From an uncultured Blautia sp. (GTDB lineage: Bacteria > Bacillota > Clostridia > Lachnospirales > Lachnospiraceae), in assembly GCA_900553515.1 (NCBI GenBank), contig USDN01000017.1, positions 1 to 45,162 on the forward strand: a DNA stretch of 45,162 nucleotides. The letters run 5' to 3'. This document shows positions 40,852-45,162 of this stretch, one piece after another. The notes beneath the pieces are model-generated. The model searched no databases. It worked only from the letters and a program-made list of their open reading frames with translations, and had not been told where the DNA came from. The position numbers and the translations under genes were made by a program. How positions within the stretch are numbered: position 1 is the first letter of the stretch; each line of letters begins with the position of its first letter.

Positions 40852-41715
40852 TCATTTTTTGGGTTGTAGTTCTGTATTGTTTCCGGGGAGAGCTTTTTTT
40901 GCCAGTTTACGGTAGCTTCCTGCTGACATACCGCAGTATTTGCGGAAACTCTGAGAAAGATAGCTCTGGGAAGAGAACCCGGTAAGATGGGCGATATCGG
41001 AGATCCCGTAATCGGTGGTCTCCAGAAGCTCCTTGCATACCTCGATCCGCCTTCGGTTCAGATAACTGATCGGAGAAATTCCGTAATACTTTGTAAATTC
41101 ATGACTCAGATAGTATTTGTTCAAATGGCTCATGGCGGAAAGCTGGTCCAGAGTAATGGGTTCACTGTAACTGGAATCCAGATATCTTTTGATGTCTGCA
41201 CATTCCCGGCTGGGCTGCAGGGCAGAGACTACCTCAAATGCAGAGTCTGTAAGTCTTTTCAGCTGGATGGTAAGGCTTTCCAGCATGTTCCGGCAGATAC
41301 TTTCATAGCCTTCAGCTTTTGTGTCCAGTTCCTGAAAAATAGAATGAAAGTAAAAAAGCAGGTCAGTTTTTTTCTGGCGGCAGTTAAAGATCTGAAAATC
41401 TTTATGATCGTGAAAAGAAAAACTGATCCCGTCTACGCCTACGGTAAAATAACTAAGAGGATGGCTGCTGTCAGAAAGTTCTGTATGGCTTAAATGGGGA
41501 TTGATGATAATAAGGTCATCTTTTGCAATGGGAAATATTTCATCCCGGATGAGAAAATTTCCCTTTCCTTCCCGTACATAAAAAAGCTCGGTAAACCCAT
41601 GTGAGTGGGGGATGCTGGACCAGTCGCCTTCGTATCTGGAAGCGGAGGCACAGACAAGGACCGCATCCACGGAAGGACAGGAATCGGAAATGAAGCGAAG
41701 AGAACGATTGCTCAT
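40852..41715 (-). CDS. AraC family transcriptional regulator
   Basis: 287 residues. The N-terminal cupin-like sensing domain (HGFTELFYVREGKGNFLIRD, HLSHTELSDSSHPLSYFTVG) is followed by two helix-turn-helix motifs: TLDQLSAMSHLNKYYLSHEF, then ISDIAHLTGFSSQSYLSQSF. Typical of carbohydrate-responsive activators. It is divergent from the GH112 phosphorylase gene, its probable target. Start chosen for AAAGGAG. Confidence 0.9.
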   Translation of the reverse strand: MSNRSLRFISDSCPSVDAVLVCASASRYEGDWSSIPHSHGFTELFYVREGKGNFLIRDEIFPIAKDDLIIINPHLSHTELSDSSHPLSYFTVGVDGISFSFHDHKDFQIFNCRQKKTDLLFYFHSIFQELDTKAEGYESICRNMLESLTIQLKRLTDSAFEVVSALQPSRECADIKRYLDSSYSEPITLDQLSAMSHLNKYYLSHEFTKYYGISPISYLNRRRIEVCKELLETTDYGISDIAHLTGFSSQSYLSQSFRKYCGMSAGSYRKLAKKALPGNNTELQPKK

Positions 41716-41733
41716 GGCAGCTCCTTTCTGTGG

Positions 41734-41877
41734 AAAACATTAGTGTTTTTGTTTTTTGAATTGTTTTATAAAACTTGATAATTCCATCATATCACAAAAA
41801 AAAACATACAGCAAGATTTCTAAAAAACAAAGCAAAAAGACAATTGAATTCACAGGACAGAATCATTATTCTATACT
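41734..41877. promoter_or_regulatory. araC/GH112 divergent control region with inverted repeats and -10 box
   Basis: The 227-base gap holds AAAACA-TTAG-TGTTTT (41734-41749), the perfect palindrome GTTTTATAAAAC (41763-41774), and a TATACT -10 box for the phosphorylase gene (41872-41877) that has no good -35. This fits activation by the divergent AraC protein. Confidence 0.4.
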
Positions 41878-41942
41878 TAGAAAAAGAAAAATGAAATGTT
41901 TGTACAGGGAGATTTTTACACAATATCAACGGAGGTAAAAAC

Positions 41943-44102
41943 ATGGCAGAAAAAAGAGGAAGAGTCACGATCCCGACTGATCTGGACGTGATCAAAGAAA
42001 CACTTGATATTATGAAGGAATGGGGCGCAGATGCCATCCGTGACTGCGACGGTACAGAATTTCCGCAGGAGCTGAAGGACACTGGCTCTAAGATCTATGC
42101 AACCTATTATACAACCCGTAAGGATAACGACTGGGCAAAAGCGCACCCGGAAGAGATCCAGCAGATGTACATTATGACTTCCATCCATACAGCAGTTGAG
42201 GAAAGTCTGGAGATCCATCTTATGGATCACCTGTATCCGGATATGCTTGCAGTCAATACAAGAGATGATATTCGTAAATGGTGGGAAGTTATGGACCGTA
42301 CAACCGGTCAGCCTGTTCCCTGTGAGAAATGGTCTTATCAGGAAGAAACCGGGAATGTAGTGATCCAGGCAGAGCGTTTCCATCAGTATACGGTAAGCTT
42401 CCTTGCATATATCATGTGGGATCCGGTTCATATGTATAATGCAGTTGTAAATGACTGGAAAGACGTGGAGCCGCAGATGACCTTCGACGTGCGTCAGCCG
42501 GCTACCAGGGAGTATTCTCTTAACCGTCTCCGTCGTTTCCTGGAAACTCACGAGTATGTGGATGTAGTACGTTTTACTACATTTTTCCATCAGTTCACAC
42601 TGATCTTTGATGAAATGGCAAGAGAAAAATATGTAGACTGGTACGGATATTCCGCATCTGTCAGCCCGTATATCCTGGAGCAGTTTGAAAAGGAAGTGGG
42701 ATATGCTTTCCGTCCGGAATTTATCATTGATCAGGGATATATGAACAATACTTATCGTATCCCTTCAAAAGAATTCCGTGATTTCCAGGCATTCCAGCGC
42801 AGAGAGGTTGCTCTTCTTGCAAAGGAAATGGTAGATATCGTACATGAGTATGGTAAAGAAGCCATGATGTTCATGGGAGATCACTGGATTGGCATGGAGC
42901 CGTTTATGGATGAATTTGCTCAGATCGGTCTGGATGCAGTAGTAGGAAGCGTTGGAAATGGAGCGACACTTCGTCTTTTCAGCGACATCAAGCATGTAAA
43001 ATATACAGAGGGACGTTTCCTTCCGTATTTCTTCCCGGATACCTTCCATGAAGGCGGCGACCCGGTAAAAGAAGCAAAGGTAAACTGGGTAACAGCAAGA
43101 AGAGCGATCCTGAGAAGTCCGATCCAGAGAATCGGTTACGGCGGTTATCTGAAGCTTGCTCTCCAGTTCCCGGATTTTGTAGACTATATTAAGGAAGTAT
43201 GTCAGGAATTCCGTACTCTTTATGACAATATCCAGGGCGTTACTCCTTACTGTGTCAAGAGAGTGGCTGTTCTGAACTGCTGGGGCAAAATGCGTGCATG
43301 GGGCAACCATATGGTACACCATGGTCTTTACCATAAACAGAACTATTCTTACTTCGGTGTGATCGAGGCGCTGAGCGGAGCTCCATTTGATGTTGCCTTT
43401 ATCAGTTTCGAAGATATTAAAGCAGATCCGAAACTTCTGGAAAACTTTGATGTAGTGATCAATGTAGGTGATGCAGACACTGCACAGAGCGGCGGAGAAT
43501 ACTGGATCGATGAGACGGTCAGCACAGCAGTCCGTGAGTTTGTATACAATGGCGGCGGATTTATCGGTGTAGGCGAGCCGGGCGCTCATCAGTGGCAGGG
43601 TAAATTCTTCCAGCTGGATGACATCCTTGGTGTGGAAGAAGAGAGAGGATTTAACCTGAATACAGATAAGTATAACTGGGAAGAGCACAGAGATCACTTT
43701 ATCCTGAAGGACTGCGCAGGAGAAGTGGATTTCGGTGAAGGAAAGAAGAACATCTTTGCCCTTCCGGAAACAGAGATCCTGATCCAGAAAGACAAAGAAG
43801 TTCAGATGGCAGTCAAAACCTTTGGAAAAGGCCGCGGCGTGTATATCAGTGGTCTTCCATACAGCTTTGAGAACAGCCGTGTTCTGTACCGTTCTGTTCT
43901 GTGGTCTGCATCTGCAGAAAAAGAGCTGAATTTATGGTATTCCACAAACTACAATGTGGAAGTCCACGCTTATGTAAAGAACGGCAAATACTGTGTGGTA
44001 AATAATACCTATGAACCGCAGGATACCACTGTTTACCGCGGTGACGGAACCAGCTTTGATCTTCATATGGAAGCAAATGAGATCAAATGGTATGAAATCT
44101 GA
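41943..44102 (+). CDS. GH112 phosphorylase (1,3-beta-galactosyl-N-acetylhexosamine phosphorylase or relative)
   Basis: A 719-residue cytoplasmic phosphorolytic enzyme. GH112 members split galacto-N-biose/lacto-N-biose, or galactosyl-rhamnose, into alpha-galactose 1-phosphate and the free sugar. The TIM barrel, a glutamine-amidotransferase-like middle domain (GGGFIGVGEPGAHQWQG) and a C-terminal domain are all present. The general acid is probably D313 in MFMGDHWIGMEP, the same number I recall for the Bifidobacterium longum enzyme. The DNA cannot tell whether N-acetylhexosamine or rhamnose is the acceptor. Gut context favours mucin or milk glycans. The expected partners (NahK kinase, ABC sugar transporter) are not adjacent. 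AraC control is likely. Confidence 0.9.
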   Translation: MAEKRGRVTIPTDLDVIKETLDIMKEWGADAIRDCDGTEFPQELKDTGSKIYATYYTTRKDNDWAKAHPEEIQQMYIMTSIHTAVEESLEIHLMDHLYPDMLAVNTRDDIRKWWEVMDRTTGQPVPCEKWSYQEETGNVVIQAERFHQYTVSFLAYIMWDPVHMYNAVVNDWKDVEPQMTFDVRQPATREYSLNRLRRFLETHEYVDVVRFTTFFHQFTLIFDEMAREKYVDWYGYSASVSPYILEQFEKEVGYAFRPEFIIDQGYMNNTYRIPSKEFRDFQAFQRREVALLAKEMVDIVHEYGKEAMMFMGDHWIGMEPFMDEFAQIGLDAVVGSVGNGATLRLFSDIKHVKYTEGRFLPYFFPDTFHEGGDPVKEAKVNWVTARRAILRSPIQRIGYGGYLKLALQFPDFVDYIKEVCQEFRTLYDNIQGVTPYCVKRVAVLNCWGKMRAWGNHMVHHGLYHKQNYSYFGVIEALSGAPFDVAFISFEDIKADPKLLENFDVVINVGDADTAQSGGEYWIDETVSTAVREFVYNGGGFIGVGEPGAHQWQGKFFQLDDILGVEEERGFNLNTDKYNWEEHRDHFILKDCAGEVDFGEGKKNIFALPETEILIQKDKEVQMAVKTFGKGRGVYISGLPYSFENSRVLYRSVLWSASAEKELNLWYSTNYNVEVHAYVKNGKYCVVNNTYEPQDTTVYRGDGTSFDLHMEANEIKWYEI

Positions 44103-44113
44103 AATACAGATAT

Positions 44114-45001
44114 TTATTTAAAAGTTTCGCCTCCAAGATAGTCCATGACAGACTGAAGAGCCGGAGAGATCCATTTGTTTTTATGATAAAGGATCTGTTT
44201 CCATATTTCTATATTCAGCCCCGGCACATGGAGATACGTCAGTTTGTTACTGCGGACAGCAGCTTCCGTTACATAATCCGGCAGGAAGGAAATTTCGGAA
44301 CCTTTCTGGAGGATACTGGTGATGAGGCTTGTGTCGCTAAGCTCCAGAAACGGCGTGATCTCCATGGAACGGCTGGTCAGGTATTCGTCCAAAAGCTTTT
44401 GGTAGCTGGTGCTGCGCTCTGTAAGGACAAAAGACTGGCGGATCAGAGTCTTCCATGCAACGGATTTTTCCCGGGCAAGAGGGTGGTCAGCAGAACAGAC
44501 GAAATGACAGGAAACAGGCGCCTCATAAGCGATTACATAATTCCGGTCGTAAATATGATGATCCAGAGTATACACAAGATCCACTTCATTCCGGTTCAGA
44601 AGCTGGAACATGGTTTCTGTACTGGTGCTGATCAGTTCCAGAGAAATGCCTGGAAAAAGCTGATGGAACTGCTCGAAATTATTCTGGAACAGCCAGTGGC
44701 ACAGAGAGGGGGCAATGGCAATCCGGATATGTCCGGAAAGGGTCAGAGGATTGTCAGCAGTTTTTTTAATAGCGTCGGCGGTACGAAACAGCTGATGGGC
44801 AAGGGAAAGGATTTCCTTGCCCTTTTCTGTTAATTTTACACTATGATTGATCCGTTCAAAAAGAGGAATCCCAAGTTCGTTTTCCAGCTGGCGGATCTGC
44901 GTGGAAACAGAGGACTGTGTATATCCGAGATTTTCGGCTGCTTTTGTAAAACTTCCCAGTTCCGCTACCTGAATAAAGCTTTCCAGATTTCTGATCTCCA
45001 T
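44114..45001 (-). CDS. LysR family transcriptional regulator
   Basis: 295 residues. The N-terminal winged HTH (SFTKAAENLGYTQSSVSTQI) is followed by the two-lobed effector domain (LSGHIRIAIAPSLCHWLFQN, then VDLVYTLDHHIYDRN). It is divergent from the gene starting at 45124, its likely target. Its stop lies 11 bases after the GH112 stop, so the two converge. CAGGAGG precedes the start. Confidence 0.92.
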   Translation of the reverse strand: MEIRNLESFIQVAELGSFTKAAENLGYTQSSVSTQIRQLENELGIPLFERINHSVKLTEKGKEILSLAHQLFRTADAIKKTADNPLTLSGHIRIAIAPSLCHWLFQNNFEQFHQLFPGISLELISTSTETMFQLLNRNEVDLVYTLDHHIYDRNYVIAYEAPVSCHFVCSADHPLAREKSVAWKTLIRQSFVLTERSTSYQKLLDEYLTSRSMEITPFLELSDTSLITSILQKGSEISFLPDYVTEAAVRSNKLTYLHVPGLNIEIWKQILYHKNKWISPALQSVMDYLGGETFK

Positions 45002-45123
45002 AAAAACCTCCTGTATTAATTATTGAAATTTTAGATGCTTTTTATTAAAACTATCAATTTTTCAAATTGTAAAAAATATTATATACTATTAATAATCATT
45101 GTACAAGTAAAACAGGAGGGCTT

Positions 45124-45162
45124 ATGGGAGACTGGATAGTATCAATTATTGAGGCGTCGCCG
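45124..45162 (+). CDS. start of a gene cut by the window edge
   Basis: ATG at 45124 is preceded by an excellent AACAGGAGGG site, and 13 codons remain open to the end (MGDWIVSIIEASP). The hydrophobic start would fit a membrane protein. It is the probable target of the divergent LysR gene. Too little is visible to name it. Confidence 0.55.
   Translation, partial: MGDWIVSIIEASP

Noticed and set aside
1..45162. CRISPR arrays, tRNA or rRNA genes, transposases, integrases or phage genes
   Set aside because: No regularly spaced repeats, cloverleaf-like sequences or mobile-element proteins were seen on either strand.

Overview
The window looks like chromosomal DNA of an anaerobic Firmicute, most likely a gut Lachnospiraceae (Blautia / Ruminococcus-like). 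The grounds are moderate GC content, strong AGGAGG-type ribosome binding sites, sigma-A promoters, radical-SAM [FeFe]-hydrogenase maturases, oxygen-independent thiazole synthesis through ThiH, LuxS, and a GH112 phosphorylase. No tRNA, rRNA, CRISPR, phage or insertion-sequence genes were seen. The family is inferred from gene content, not from a marker phylogeny.

Region 1 (1-19.7 kb) is a catabolic island for nitrogen heterocycles. A three-subunit molybdenum hydroxylase (xdhA-xdhB-xdhC) is followed, with overlapping or nearly touching genes, by yqeB and a fused yqeC-mocA. These are maturation genes of selenium-dependent molybdenum hydroxylases. After a divergent MATE exporter come two small bacterial-microcompartment (BMC) shell proteins with their own promoter and terminator. 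Convergent to them lies the operon ygeX-ygeY-ygeW-arcC (diaminopropionate ammonia-lyase, YgeY hydrolase, knotted carbamoyltransferase, carbamate kinase). Beyond it are a DUF1015 gene, an ion-transporter-superfamily permease with a cytidylate-kinase-like partner, a YheO-type PAS/HTH regulator and a dihydropyrimidinase. This gene set resembles the anaerobic uric acid/purine degradation cluster described in gut bacteria. A plausible route is purine oxidation, ring opening, decarbamoylation with ATP recovery by carbamate kinase, and cleavage of 2,3-diaminopropionate to pyruvate and ammonia. Shell proteins inside such a cluster are the most striking feature: they suggest a purine-linked microcompartment, although no pentamer or trimer shell gene and no obvious cargo tags are present here.

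Region 2 (19.7-29.8 kb) holds a cysteine-desulfidase-family gene with a dicarboxylate/amino-acid symporter, the hydrogenase-maturation operon (TM1266-like regulator, hydE, hydG) behind a terminator-containing leader, an SH3 lipoprotein, luxS, trpS, a lipoprotein cyclophilin and an M42 aminopeptidase.

Region 3 (29.9-40 kb) is cofactor synthesis. A TPP riboswitch controls an eight-gene thiamine operon, thiS-thiF-thiG-thiH-tenI-thiE-thiD-thiC. A coenzyme A group follows (coaBC, an ECF S-component that is probably PanT, coaX), with an mnmM-like tRNA methyltransferase and an rluA-like pseudouridine synthase beside it.

Region 4 (40.8 kb to the end) has an AraC regulator divergent from a GH112 galactoside phosphorylase, then a LysR regulator divergent from a gene cut by the window edge.
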